A stretch of DNA of 64,000 nt, taken from NCBI RefSeq assembly GCF_947179515.1, contig NC_067485.1:75680646-75744645 (forward strand). The letters run 5' to 3'. The position numbers and the translations under genes were made by a program. The notes below the pieces were generated by a model that worked only from the letters and a program-made list of their open reading frames with translations, was not told the DNA's origin and ran no database searches. This stretch comes from Apodemus sylvaticus (lineage: Eukaryota > Chordata > Mammalia > Rodentia > Muridae). Positions 33,578 to 44,519 of this stretch are shown here, one piece after another; the stretch's first letter is position 1; the number at the start of each line of letters is the position of its first letter.

Positions 33578-33809
33578 TGTCTTTGTGCCTGAGGTGAGTT
33601 TTCTGTATGCAGTAAACTGTTGGGTCCTGTTTATGTATCCAGTCTGTTAGTCTACGTCTTTTTATTGGGGAATTTATTCCATTGATATTAAGAGATATTA
33701 AGGAAAAGTAATTGTTGGTTGTTGCTATTTTCGTTATTAGAGGTGGAGTTATTTTTATGTGGCTCTCTTCTTTTTGGTTTGTTAAAAGAAAATTATTTTC
33801 TTGCTTTAT
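33578..33809 (-). mobile_element. L1-A, 5' remnant (start of ORF2)
   Basis: TGTATGCAGTAAACTGTTGG, CCAGTCTGTTAGTCTACGTC, TTTTTATTGGGGAATTTATTC and TTAAGAGATATTAAGGAAAAG repeat the ORF2-start region already present in L1-C at 31973-32110, with different substitutions. It is therefore a second L1, and its right end coincides with the second copy of the 9-bp target duplication: L1-A's truncated 5' end. Confidence 0.82.
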
Positions 33810-33818
33810 GTGGAAGGA
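33810..33818. repeat. Right target-site duplication of L1-A
   Basis: GTGGAAGGA, identical to 23985-23993. Together they bracket the whole 9.8-kb stack and show that L1-B and L1-C are internal to L1-A. Confidence 0.75.
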
Positions 33819-34994
33819 CTCTTGATGAAGGAGTATAAGTATGAACCTGCAGACAGTAGAAGAACCACATATGCCTTACATAGTTGTTGTTGAGCTCAAC
33901 TTGTGATAATGCTGCCATTGAGAGAAGCACACCTAAAAACTGCTCATGAGTTTCTGTGGCAGCTTGCCACTTCTGTGGCCTCACGTCAGTCTGGTTGGCA
34001 ACCCTGGCAGTTTTTTCAGGATTGAACTACAGCTCCCTCATATCTGCTTGCTGAAAGGATTGGAGTGTAGCTTCTGTTTCGTGTGCATTTTCTGCCTTCC
34101 TAGAGGACTGGTCTGCAGCTGCTAAGATGTGTTTGGTGTTTGCTATGGGATTGAACTACTACCCAAGAAGATGGAGCTCACTCTCAAAGAACTATTTCTG
34201 AACAGGTCCACATCCTGCATATCCCAATAACTCTTCTCTTCCACTACCTCTCCTGTTATTTTGCTAGAGGAGGAGTTAAACCTTTATTAAAAGTAGGTTG
34301 CAAAAAATTAGGGCCTACATTAAACACTGACTTAACTTAGTACCTGTGAGAAGAGATGTAAATTGTCCAAAAGAAAAGAAAAGACATAAACTAAAGTAAT
34401 AATAAATGAAGCCCAGGAGATGGAAGGGATTACTAGAAACTGCCAACTAATAAAAGAATGGAACCTAGAACGTTTTGGAAGGAGATAGCTTGGTGGATTA
34501 TTTCCTCATAGGCTAGAACTCCACTGAGGATGAACTTTAGATTCACTGGAGACAGGTGTTTAAGTATCCAGCCATAAACAGAATGTGTGAGATCAGTTGT
34601 ATGTATGAGAAAAGAGAAAAATACTGAAAAGTCAGCTCTGTGTGGAAGAAAAGACATGAGACTTATACAGCCTCGGAGCACATCAAATTTTATTTTGTAA
34701 ATGGTAGAGACAGATTCTGTGTGTTAGCTGTGTCTCCTTAAGCATCCTGATTGCCTTGTTTGTAGCTCCAAATGAATCACCCTGAATATAGCTTTCATGT
34801 TGCTTTTTGCTCTGAAATTTATATTTCCGTGTGATGTATGGGGATCCAGTGTCTTAAGGAGTGCCTTGCAGCCTGGCACCAGCAGAAGCCATTAGTGGTT
34901 AGAACCTTTTTCCCTGGGATGCCCTATTTCTTCTAATGCTTTAAATTCTTAGCTAGACCAAAGAGTCCTACTATGAGTCTTTCTTTTCCTCTCT
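33819..34994. other. No recognised feature
   Basis: About 1.2 kb of unique-looking sequence right of the L1 stack. The 82-residue minus-strand frame at 34433-34681 has no known motif. Confidence 0.5.
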
Positions 34995-35188
34995 CTTTAA
35001 TATTGTAATTTAATTACAATATCTCTTCCATCCCTTCCATCCCCTAAGCCTTCCATACACATGCCTTTCTACTCTCCTTCACATTCACGGTCTCTTATTT
35101 TTCACATTCCTTGTTATTGCACACATACTTGTATGAACACATATTTCTAAATATAACCTGTTGAGTCCATAGGCTATTATTTGTTGCT
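34995..35188 (-). mobile_element. Lx-type L1 3' end, antisense, 5'-truncated
   Basis: TTGTAATTTAATTACAATATC, a CCATCCCTTCC-rich part, TCACGGTCTCTTATTTTTC, CTTGTTATTGCACACATAC and TATAACCTGTTGAGTCCATA follow the antisense Lx 3' UTR. It covers the same region as the start of the 17375-17800 fragment. Confidence 0.65.
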
Positions 35189-35505
35189 GTGACCAAATTC
35201 CTAATAAGAAAAATCTAAAAGAGTATTTTTGGATCACCATTTGAGGATCCACTATTTATAGTAAATGTGAAGTGGCAGCAATGGTAGGTGGCTGATCCTG
35301 TTGAGGCCACGAGAAGCATATAGTCAACAGGAAGTAAAGCTAGGCTATAAAACATTAAGCTCTGCCTCCAGACATACTCCTTCCAGTGCGGCTCTACCTT
35401 CTAAAAGATCTACAACCTTCTACAGGAGTAGAACCAGTCGCGGACCAAGTGTTCACTCACAGGAATCTATGTGGGACATTCCCACTCAAGTCACAGCAGG
35501 TTTTT
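35189..35505 (+). mobile_element. Rodent interspersed repeat resembling URR1 (hAT-like)
   Basis: The order TTTGTTGCTGTGACCAAATTC, AGTGGCAGCAATGGTAGG, CTGCCTCCAGACATACTCC, GACCAAGTGTTCACTCACAG and TATGTGGGACATTCCCACTC matches my memory of a common rodent repeat whose copies begin TTGCTGTGA and end with CCATTCCTATTCAAACC. I believe it is the non-autonomous hAT-type URR1 family, but the name needs a library search. The 74-residue frame inside is fortuitous. Confidence 0.5.
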
Positions 35506-36091
35506 CTGGAAAATTAATGCTTTAATTTCTATTCCATGGCTACTGTTTCTGTGTTCCAATATTGTGGTACTTGTTTGCTTATTGGATTTTTAGAAAATGA
35601 ATGGAGATATCTTGGGTTTAAAACTCAAATAAACTTTGGTAATGTAATTACTTTGAAACACAAATTGAGTTTCCTTGTGACCACTAGTTACTATTAGCAC
35701 TTATGTAAATTCCTTAATTTTTTAAATCCTTTGTGCCCATCCATAAAAACTTAAAAATATTATAATGACCTTATGGCGTTAGTTCTTAGATTAACTGTGA
35801 TAATTTACCTATAGATAGAGTGCCTAAATAGTACCAGGCCTTATTTTTATTGTGAGTAATTTTTAACATCTATTATTGAAAAAATCTTTACAGGATTGGA
35901 CTGATTAATATTTAAACTAAATTAGTATTAAAATACATAGAATGCAAATAATTAATGATAAAAATATTACTTTATAAGTTATTTGAATTAATGTAGCAAT
36001 TTTTAAATTTGTTTTTGAGATAAGGATTGGTGTCTCTGTTGCTTAGTTTTAACTGTAAAGTTGACACACTACACAGGAACATCTGGAAGAG
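35506..36091. other. No recognised feature
   Basis: AT-rich, unique-looking, no open frame. Confidence 0.5.
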
Positions 36092-36105
36092 AGGACAAAT
36101 GTCTT
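36092..36105. repeat. Target-site copy 1 (left flank of truncated L1)
   Basis: AGGACAAATGTCTT. Identical copies lie at 36248-36261 and 36426-36439. Confidence 0.9.
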
Positions 36106-36247
36106 TTTTTGACACTTGATATTCTTTATTAGATATTTTCTTTATTTATATTTCAAATGTTGTCCCCTTTCCTTGTTTGCCCTCTGAAACCCCCCTATCC
36201 CATCTCCCTCCCCCTGCTCACCAACCCACCCACTCCAGCTTCCATGA
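36106..36247 (-). mobile_element. Severely 5'-truncated L1, 3' UTR only
   Basis: A T-rich start followed by TATTTTCTTTATTTATATTTC, AAATGTTGTCCCCTTTCC and the CCCTGCTCACCAACCCACCC part of the murine L1 3' UTR, in antisense. About 140 bp inserted, bracketed exactly by the 14-bp target duplication. Confidence 0.88.
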
Positions 36248-36261
36248 AGGACAAATGTCTT
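36248..36261. repeat. Target-site copy 2 (shared by L1 and B1)
   Basis: The middle AGGACAAATGTCTT copy is the right duplication of the L1 and at the same time the left duplication of the B1. Confidence 0.9.
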
Positions 36262-36425
36262 TCGCTTGTTTCTTTGTTTTGTTTTGTTTTTGAAACAGGG
36301 TTTCTCTGTATAGCCCTGGCTGTCCTGGAACTCACTCTGTAGACCAGGCTGGCCTCAAACTCAGAAATCTGCCTGCCTCTGCCTCCCAAGTGCAGATTAA
36401 AGGCATGTAGCACTACTGCCCGGCT
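36262..36425 (-). mobile_element. B1 SINE, young-looking, antisense
   Basis: Tail complement TTTGTTTTGTTTTGTTTTTG, then AAACAGGGTTTCTCTGTATAG, CCCTGGCTGTCCTGGAACTC, TGTAGACCAGGCTGGCCTC, ATCTGCCTGCCTCTGCCTCC and CACTACTGCCCGGCT. It is close to the B1 consensus with a small deletion near AGTGCAGATTAAAGG. The 5' end of the element meets target copy 3 exactly. Confidence 0.95.
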
Positions 36426-36439
36426 AGGACAAATGTCTT
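36426..36439. repeat. Target-site copy 3 (right flank of B1)
   Basis: A third exact AGGACAAATGTCTT. Three copies around two retroposons mean two insertions at the same nick site. Confidence 0.9.
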
Positions 36440-37914
36440 AATAAGGACATTTGTAGGTCAGGTTGGCTTGTGGGTATGTATTTAGAGAATTTTCTTGATC
36501 ATTTATTGATGTAGCAATTCCTAGAATCCATGTTGGGTGCTATCACTCCCTAGGCTACCAGAACTGTGGAGAGTGAAAAAGTCTAGTAACATGTTCATTT
36601 CCTCTCTACTCCTCACCGTAGAAATGGCGTGGGACTGTTTATGTTCCTGCCTTGATTTCCCGGAAATAGTAGCCTATAGCCTGGAATCATAAGCCAATAG
36701 AATTTGCTCCTTCTCCCTAAGTTTGTGATTGTTCAGGTATTTTATCCCAATCACAGAAATGATACTAGGCCAAGGTCATTTGTAGTTTTGAATGAGTTCT
36801 GGGATTATAGAAGCAATCCCCAAATTAGAATTTAGAGTTATTTCTTAAGATCTTGACTTTTAATGCATAACTGAATTTTATTAGATTTTATTACCCTCAG
36901 TTGTGAAAAGAGGGTTTGGATTGAATAATCATCAGAAACCCAATGTTGTGTCTCAATACAATCCTGATATTTTCATTAAAAATTTTCATTAACATTTTTC
37001 ATTAAAACATTCTTAATAAACTTATTTTATAGTCACATTCCTCTTATGTATCTGATTTATTTTTCTAATTCATTACTTAAATTAATCCAAATATTCAAGG
37101 CAGTAATTTATTGATTTCAAACAAACAAACAATTTATCTGGCAGGACTTTTAAATATTTGCTCAAAAATATTTAAATATATTTTCATTTATTCTTGCAGG
37201 AAAACAGTCTTGATATTTGTTTCCACTGAATATGTCTTTTAACTGTGCCATCATGCTTCTTTTATTACAGGGAGAAGACAAAGCCAAGGTTGTAAGATCC
37301 AAAGAAAGAGTCGGGAACAGGGAGACACTGGAAGTCTTGCCAGAGAAATTACTGTGGTAGATCTGCAAGCTGATCTCTAGACTTGGGTTGTTCAGATGAA
37401 CTGAGATAAACTTCAGAGAAACGTCTGCACTTTACAGCTTTATCTGAAACACCCCAAACATTGGCATTTCTCCCATTCAGCTCTCTAGTTTTTCCTAATG
37501 AGAGACTATTAGACTCATGCTCTTCATCACTACTGGAAACTTCTGCTGCTCAGTTATGCAATTTTTATAGAAAGCACACACTGCATCGTTCTGTGCCTGT
37601 TAAAAGTAAAAGACAAATGATTTGTTTGCTTGAGCATGTCTGTCTGTCCTTCCTCAGATCCTACCTCCAGTCACCCAGTGGATGCCCAAATTCTACACCA
37701 AATAAGTATTAAGTAGTAGTTATTAAAAAGTTGTAACAAATTGCAGTTATATCTAATGATGTGTACAAAATAATTTTATGCAATAGCTATATGGTACGGG
37801 TGATTGAATCAAATCAAAGCATGTGACATGTTTCTTTATTTCTTCATGAGAACATATTATTTATTCTTCTCATCTTAGTTGATATCTGTGACTTTTGATC
37901 CTCATTTCTTCATT
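36440..37914. other. No recognised feature
   Basis: About 1.5 kb of AT-rich unique-looking sequence. Frames at 37162-37368 and 37461-37712 show no known motif. Confidence 0.5.
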
Positions 37915-38085
37915 CTGCCCCACCCCCAGGTTCTTGCAAACATGCCTGTACTTTCTGTTTCTATAAGTTTGCTTTGTTTTCCATGCATAGACAAGGATAT
38001 GCATTTATCTTTCAGTGTCTGGCTCATTCCACAGTGTCTTCCAGTTCCATTCATGACTGATGGAATTTCCTCCTTGTTGTGTGGA
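37915..38085 (-). mobile_element. Old L1 (L1M-type) fragment, antisense
   Basis: CCCCACCCCCAGGTTCTTGC, CTTTCTGTTTCTATAAGTTTG, TCTTTCAGTGTCTGGCTC and TTCCAGTTCCATTCATGAC keep the order of the ORF2 end/3' UTR of old mammalian L1s in antisense. The long plus-strand frame through it (37879-38376) owes its length to the following TTTC repeat. Confidence 0.55.
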
Positions 38086-38135
38086 GGTCAGAGGATGAGT
38101 TCTGATGTTATTTTTTTGGTTCTTTCTTTCTTTTT

Positions 38136-38217
<82 letters not shown>

Positions 38218-38300
38218 TCCCTTCCTCCCTTCCTCCCTCCCTCCCTTCCTTCCTTCCTTCCTTCCTTCCTTCCTTCCTTCCTTCCTTCCTTCCTTCCTTC

Positions 38301-38374
<74 letters not shown>

Positions 38375-38556
38375 GAATATAGCTGAGAAGCTTGCCCTTG
38401 AGCTTCTAAGGAATTCTCCCTTCTCAGCCACTTGAGTATCAACATTGGGATTATAGATGTGCACTACTAAGTTCAGATAACAGGGGCCATGGGAATGCTA
38501 ACTCAAGTACTCACACACTAGCAAGCGCTTTATCCAGCAACTTTATCTCCCTATCC
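38086..38556 (-). mobile_element. B4-type composite SINE, antisense, split by a microsatellite
   Basis: Left piece: TGTGGAGGTCAGAGGATGAG (tail side). Right piece: GAGCTTCTAAGGAATTCTCC, TTGGGATTATAGATGTGCAC (B1-like), then AACTCAAGTACTCACACAC and AGCAAGCGCTTTATCCAGC (ID-like). The two halves fit a B4 in antisense, with the TTTC/TTCC tract occupying its middle. Confidence 0.6.
38134..38374. repeat. (TTTC)n-(TTCC)n-(TTTC)n microsatellite, 240 bp
   Basis: Three blocks: about 20 TTTC units (38134-38213), TTCCTCCC and then about 14 TTCC units (to 38302), and about 18 TTTC units (38301-38374). It is pure pyrimidine on the plus strand and nearly mirror-symmetric. The 100-165-residue frames reading through on both strands are not genes. 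Confidence 0.98.
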
Positions 38557-39054
38557 CTGATTGTCTTCTTTTGAAAGGCTACATAATAGCTCTTCGTGTA
38601 AAGATGCCATATTATCTGTGCCCACACATCCTCTGATAGACAGCCTTGGCTACAGTGAATGATACAGAAGTGAGCATGGTAGGGCATCTGCTTTTAATAT
38701 AATGGGTTTGAATCCTTGGTACTTTGAATCCTTGATACTTTCTAAGTGAAGGATTACTTCATTTAAATTTATTCTGACATCACTGTTCTCAAAACACCCC
38801 ATTGTTCCTGTTAAGCAGTGTTTTCTCTCAGTGCAATGAATAACAATCCTAGCTTGCTTAACTGCAAGATTTATCCTGGTAATGGTATCTTCAGAACCCT
38901 CATAAAAAAGCTTGTTGTTATCATGTGGAATTTCACATGGGAATTCCAGCATGTGGAAGTCAGGGACAGATGCATCCTTTGTCTCCTAGCCAGCTACCAT
39001 AGGCTACTTGGTGAGTTCTAGGCCAGTGAGAGGTTCTGACTAAACAAACAGAAA
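38557..39054. other. No recognised feature
   Basis: Unique-looking. A patch near 38690-38740 repeats TTTGAATCCTTGGTACTT / TTTGAATCCTTGATACTT as a short imperfect tandem duplication. Confidence 0.55.
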
Positions 39055-39240
39055 TAGCACCTGGGTTGGCCTTTGGCTTTCGCCTACCCAGACATATGCA
39101 CATCTGAGTATGTGTACTCATGTGCACATGAACACATACATGTGTACATTTGTACATGTGTACATTTGTACCTGTGCTCACATGCAAACATACACACACA
39201 CACACATACACACACACACACACATACACACGGAAAAATG
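39055..39240 (+). mobile_element. B4A-like SINE 3' half with CA-rich tail
   Basis: GGGTTGGCCTTTGGCTTTCG followed by CAGACATATGCACATCTGAG, an alternating ACATGTGTACATTTGTAC section and (CA)n to 39232 has the form of the B4A 3' region (gacctctggcctccacatgc followed by CA-rich tail). The 5' half is missing. Confidence 0.55.
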
Positions 39241-40115
39241 CAGCTAGAGGAAAGTAATTTTTAAGCCAGTATAGAAAGAGAATAAAATTTTTTTTTCCTA
39301 AGGAAATAAATTTAATCCATTAAAATAATATTATAGGTTGAAAATAAATGCAACTTTTTAAACCAGTGCATGTAACTGGAGATAAGTCTACCATTGAAAC
39401 ATGTCTCTGCTCTGAATAAATAATGACCAAATGTAGCTAATGAGGATTAGGGTCCTGAGAACTGGATTCATATTTGAAGAAGTATGCAGATTTGTCATTC
39501 ATTAAGTAGAAATTATGACAGACACTTTCCCTCTGTCTTTGGTGATGATTAAGGATGATGTCTGGTTCACTCTAGTAAGAAGAGCAGGTATGTTGTCTTA
39601 CGATTAGCGAGTAAGAATAGGAACCTGCATGTAGGAGCCTAATTAGAAATCTTTATAAAGCACTTTGAAGATGAAAAGAACTCGGTAATTCTAAAGAATT
39701 GTAAAATTTCCAGATTTTTTCTTAGTTCTTTTGTGAATGAGAGGGAGAGAGATTGCTAAGTTTGAACCTAAAAATGAAAGAGCATTTTGCTTTATTATTA
39801 AGTTTACTTTTTATTTTAAATCTAAATATGACAAGTAAGATAAAAGAAACACAGGGAAACTCTTGTGCCTTACAAAAATGCATGGTAGTAGATTTCTAGA
39901 CAGAGCATTTATGTGGGAAACTCCAACTACAGTTCCTTCCTATTCTACATTTGTTCTTCATTCTTTTTTTCAGAGCTGGGTATAGATACCAGGGCTAATC
40001 TTCCACTTTGCTATTCTTAGCTGGGTCCTCAACTTTTGTAAAAGATGTATCTTGGTCTAAACTCCAATATTTAGTTGTCTATATGAACATAGCCGACCAT
40101 TTATTAAAAGTATGG
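39241..40115. other. No recognised feature
   Basis: AT-rich unique-looking sequence without a notable open frame. Confidence 0.5.
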
Positions 40116-40264
40116 ACTGCAGTGGGTTGGATAGCTCAGCAGATAAAGGCATTTATCCATAAGATTGGTACCTGAGATGTGTGCCCAAGACCTGGAAGGA
40201 GAAGAAAACTGACTCCTAAAACTTATCTTCTGACCATCATTAATGTGCTATATGTACATGGAGA

Positions 40265-40302
<38 letters not shown>

Positions 40303-40305
40303 CAG

Positions 40306-40343
<38 letters not shown>

Positions 40344-40370
40344 ACACACACATACACACTCTGAATAAAA
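40116..40370 (+). mobile_element. B3-like tRNA-derived SINE with expanded CA tail
   Basis: GGGTTGGATAGCTCAGCAGA (A-box region), AAAGGCATTTATCCATAAG, AAGACCTGGAAGGAGAAG, AACTGACTCCTAAAACTTATC and TTCTGACCATCATTAATGTG keep B3 order. The (CA)n run at 40265-40359, with TACA and AACA interruptions, grew from its tail. Confidence 0.65.
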
Positions 40371-40690
40371 GTATAAACTATATACTTTAAAAGTATAAAC
40401 TGGTGACTTGTTGCAACACAAATATGCCAAATAATCTATTAGAATGAATAAGACTGTAGAAATGCTCTATCATCAGGTGTGAAATGTAACCATTGGTCCT
40501 GCCTGCTCTCTGAGGATATGAACTTATCTTGATAGGCTTAAAGGGCCATTGAGGTTTTGGCATTGGAGCACAGGCATTGTGCAGACCAGCTACTGATTCT
40601 ACTCAAACCATGAAATGAGAAGATTTAAAAATGGGCATTGCTTTAAAGAAAGGCTTTACCCCTACGATTTCCCAAGCAATTAAGAAAATG

Positions 40691-40850
40691 TTAGGCTAAG
40701 GAGATGACTCAGCAAGTAAAGGCATTTGACGTCATGTTTTATAACTTCAGTTCGATCCCTGGGACTCATACAGAGGAAAGGGAAACCAACTCCTGCAAAC
40801 TGTCTTCTCATTTCTTCATACACACAGTGCCTAACACACACAATTAGTTA
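40691..40850 (+). mobile_element. B3-like tRNA-derived SINE
   Basis: GGAGATGACTCAGCAAGTAA (A-box region), GGCATTTGACGTCATG, AGTTCGATCCCTGGGACTC (B-box, well kept), AACCAACTCCTGCAAACTGT and CACACAGTGCCTAACACACA. Better preserved than its neighbour at 40116. The interval 40371-40690 shows nothing recognisable. Confidence 0.7.
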
Positions 40851-42784
40851 ATTGATTATAATCAAATTCCACTTCATTTGTCCAGGTTTCAGAACCATGT
40901 GATTTTCTTGGATGCTCTTACACTGGCTAAAAGCAAAGCAATGAAATAAAAGATTAAACCTATAGACATTTCAAACATATAAAAGCATTGTGGTGTTTTC
41001 TTCTATTTCTCACTGTTGTCATATTTCTAAATGTGCTGAATTAGTAGGTCGGATGCCCTCGTGTACCTGAGAAAACTCACCTTCAAATTCTAGTCAACTC
41101 TCTCAAAAATGGCTTCGAGTTTTTCAAAGCAGCAATCCAGAAGGTAATGTGGAAGATGCTTTCTTGTGGAAATAACCATTTCAAAGATCTTACACAGCCT
41201 GCTATTGGTAGGCCAGCAGCATCCACCTATGGGGATCATAACTCACCAGCAAATCGCAAGAGGTGTGCCAAGCATTTATCTTCATGACTTGAAAACTCAC
41301 TTTGAAACTGCAAGCAAAGATCTTCACTTCATACACATGCGCCTTGATTGACAGGACACCTGACATAGGAAAGGAGAGATGAGGGGTTCAGAGGCCGCAG
41401 AGAGAAGAGTTTTGCTTTCAGAGTTGGCTTTTGTGGTGCCTGGAGGAATCTGAGAATGTAAGCTGTCATCTTTCCAAGAGCAAGGGGAGCTTGGTATCAA
41501 AGATGGTTCAGAAAAACAGGCAATTGTGGTAGCTTTGCAAGGAACAGAGACAGCAATTAGCTCTTAGAAACAGACCGCTGGAAAGCCCTGCTTGGTGGCT
41601 ACAGCCTTTACCTGAGCTTCTGAGGTGAACACATGGAAAACACAGAGCTCGGATTAGTGAGTCTGCCAGGTTGAATAAAGTATAGGGAGAAGGCCAGGGG
41701 GTTGATGGGAGTGTGTATGCATTTCTAATAGAGTTTGAAATGTATTCTGCAAAACATCTTACTTATCACGATAGACCAAGTTCATAAGGTTAGAAAAACA
41801 CCTCCTATTTTCCTTTATGAATATATGTGCATGTATGATGTGTGCATAAAGAATATTTGTGTAAGGAGGAAGGTAGAGGAAGAATGTTTTGTCTTGAGGT
41901 GGCAGGATTTGTTATGGATGGATAGCAAGATATCAATAAACATGATACATACAGAACTTAGCAAATTTCTCCAGTACAAAGTGGGAATACAGCAAAGTGG
42001 AATCATACAAAAGAAATCAGGCAAAGGCAAACATATTCTCATAGAAAATGCATTCTATCATCTCAGCTTCTTGGGGACCTATGATAACAAGGCACAAAAA
42101 ATATAGTGTTATTCTTCCATGAAGTGATTCCAATTTGATAAAAAGCTTTCCTAAACCCTTGACAGGAGTTAAATGTCTTCAGAAAGCAAACTTCAAAGGA
42201 TATAATCAACACAAATGACTTTCTAACTTATTAACTGATTAGAAAAGTCACTCAGTAGATGGCAAAAACTTTGTATGTCTCTTGGTATTTAACATTTGCT
42301 GTTCTCAAGCATGAAAATATCATCTAAGTCCCCCTGTTCCCTTGAGTCACTTTGTTTTCTGGTGTTTTATTAGACATAGTCATTAACTAAGGCATAATAG
42401 CTTTATTTTGTTCTCTTATTAGTGAATATCTATCCATAAGCGTATGTATATTTAAGAATCGTTCACTCTGTAGTCATTTCACTGTCAGGTACAGCTACAT
42501 GTAAACAAACATAAACTTCCCTTAAGAAATGTTTTTTTTTTTAAGTCATATTGTATTCTGAATGGGGTCTAGAGATAGAACATACAGTTTTGAAAACAAT
42601 ATTGGATTAAATAGTTATCCAAGACATACAATACTACTTTGTGATAGTATATTTTTTATTGTGTAAATATTGCCAATTTGGGATTCATATTCCTTTAATA
42701 TGTAAATACAGAGGAATATTCTAACACTCCATTCAGTGTTTTGTTTCAAGTTAACATAGCAATTTAATAACAGTGTTTTTTTAA
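40851..42784. other. No recognised feature
   Basis: About 1.9 kb of unique-looking sequence. The 123-residue frame at 41735-42106 has no recognised domain, starts with no promoter or splice context and is in AT-rich DNA; not called. Confidence 0.45.
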
Positions 42785-43016
42785 AGATTTATAGTTAATG
42801 CTTTTAAATTACGTGTTTCTCTCTTTGCCGGTATGGGTGTGGTATGAGTACATTATAGTATAGTCCCTGTAGAAGCTGGAAGACAGCACTGGAACCCTGG
42901 AGCAGAACTTACAGGTGGATGTGTGACCTTTGATGTGGGTGCTGAAGATGAAAGCAGGCCAGGTCCTCTGCAAGGGCAGTGTGTGCACTTAGCTTTGGAG
43001 CCATCTCTCCAGCCCC
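42785..43016 (-). mobile_element. B3 SINE, antisense
   Basis: AAGATTTATAGTTAATGC (tail complement), GAAGCTGGAAGACAGCACTG, GAACCCTGGAGCAGAACTTAC, GATGTGGGTGCTGAAGATG, GGTCCTCTGCAAGGGCAGTG and GGAGCCATCTCTCCAGCCCC: antisense B3 with a clean 5' end. The 83-residue frame overlapping it is a SINE translation. Confidence 0.85.
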
Positions 43017-44034
43017 ATGATGGAGCTGCCGGATTGCCTTACTTGGCCTACATGTCTTTCTCAATTGATTGCATTTTGGAGTTCTTAAGTGTGTGTCTGA
43101 AACACATGTGTCTTTATAGAACCCACTCTGCCTTCTCGGGCAGGTTCATCATAAGATTAATGTTTATTGTCTAGAGAGAATATGTGGCTTTATTTATGTC
43201 TGTTAGGACCTGACATCATAGTTAGAAAGACTCAAGTGCAGCAGATTGAAGAACATCCAGATTTATTATTTTCCACACAATATAAGTAGAGAAAGGATAA
43301 TGATATGACTTTACTCTGACAATATATGATAACTGAAAATTATAAAAAAATGTAAAACAACCATCTTCAAAATTTTGAAAAGTAATCAATGGCAGGCAAA
43401 ATGAGGGGGTACAGAGTCATTAATAACTGGATTCACAGTGGAATATAACATCTATAGCTCTAAGACTAGTCTCCAGTCTTCACATTGATCATTTTGAACT
43501 CACTGAGAGAGTTTAATCTTGAACTTAATTTGGATTCAAGGTGTCCAAAATGTAGAATTCAGGATACCCATGAGATTTGGAAATGAAAGGGAGAAATTTT
43601 AAACAGAATGCAGAAAATAGTAGATTCACTTGAACCTTTGCCTAGAGATGTTTAGCAAGTGCTGTACATCCATGGAAAAACAAAAGAGAGGAGAGGGATA
43701 CAACAGCTGCTTCATTTCTAGTTCAAATGTTAAGATGAATCTCATGTTTTTTAACTTCAGCCCCACAGCAGAAGTGTCAAGAATTATTCCTGAAAGAGGA
43801 GGTCAAGTTGTGAGCCTATATCCTGTCAAGTTAGAATGGCTTCGTAAACACTTTAGGAACTCACTGAAAACCCAGAAGTATTTTTCCTCAGAAATAAGGT
43901 CTTTGTCTAGGGCTTAAGGAATTTATTTTGGAATGAAAGTAAAGTCAACACAAACTTACACAAGCAAAGCTAAGGCCATCTTCAAGTACATGGGGGTATA
44001 CTCAGAAATTAAATTCCTTCTAGAACAAAATCCA
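43017..44034. other. No recognised feature
   Basis: About 1 kb of unique-looking sequence. The 95-residue frame at 43630-43917 shows no known motif. Confidence 0.5.
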
Positions 44035-44201
44035 CAGGCTGGACAGATGGCTCAGTGGTTAAGAGCACTGACTGCTCTGCCAGAGGTCCTGAGTTCAAAT
44101 CCCAGCAACCACATGGTGGCTCACAATCATCTGTAATGGGATCCAATGCACTCTTCCAATGTGTATGTGAAGACAGCTGCAGTATATTCAGATAAATAGA
44201 A
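44035..44201 (+). mobile_element. B2 SINE, well preserved
   Basis: GGCTGGACAGATGGCTCAG, TGGTTAAGAGCACTGACTGC, CCAGAGGTCCTGAGTTCAAA (B-box), AACCACATGGTGGCTCACAA, CATCTGTAATGGGATCCAAT and TGTGAAGACAGCTGCAG, then an AT-rich end. Internal polymerase III boxes are intact by eye. Confidence 0.95.
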
Positions 44202-44519
44202 CAAAATCTTCCACTGAGTGAGGATTCTACAGTCTCTATGATTAGAAATTCCTGGAGGATTTACCTACAGTAAAACTAGAAACTAAAAGTCACTCGTCAT
44301 TTGTCATGTATATGGAAATTGTTCTCTATATTGAATGGAAAAACACATTGCTATAAGTAGACTCTATGGAGATGAGGATGATAGAATGGGAGGATATGAC
44401 TTTTAAAGAACTAAAGGAAACAAAATGATAATGAACAGACAGATGAGGACTCGCAACAAATTTTAAAAAACAATTAGAAAAGAAACCTCACAGGATATTT
44501 CCTAAGAATTCCTTACAGG

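Noticed and set aside
38134..38374. Regular repeat array considered as a CRISPR array
   Set aside because: The units are 4 bp with no spacers; it is a simple microsatellite in a mammalian genome.
37879..38464. Long overlapping frames on both strands (up to 165 codons)
   Set aside because: Their length comes from the stop-free TTTC/TTCC repeat; translations are Ser/Phe/Leu or Lys/Glu/Arg repeats.
41735..42106. 123-codon plus-strand frame
   Set aside because: No recognisable motif and AT-driven amino-acid content; without homology evidence it cannot be called a gene.
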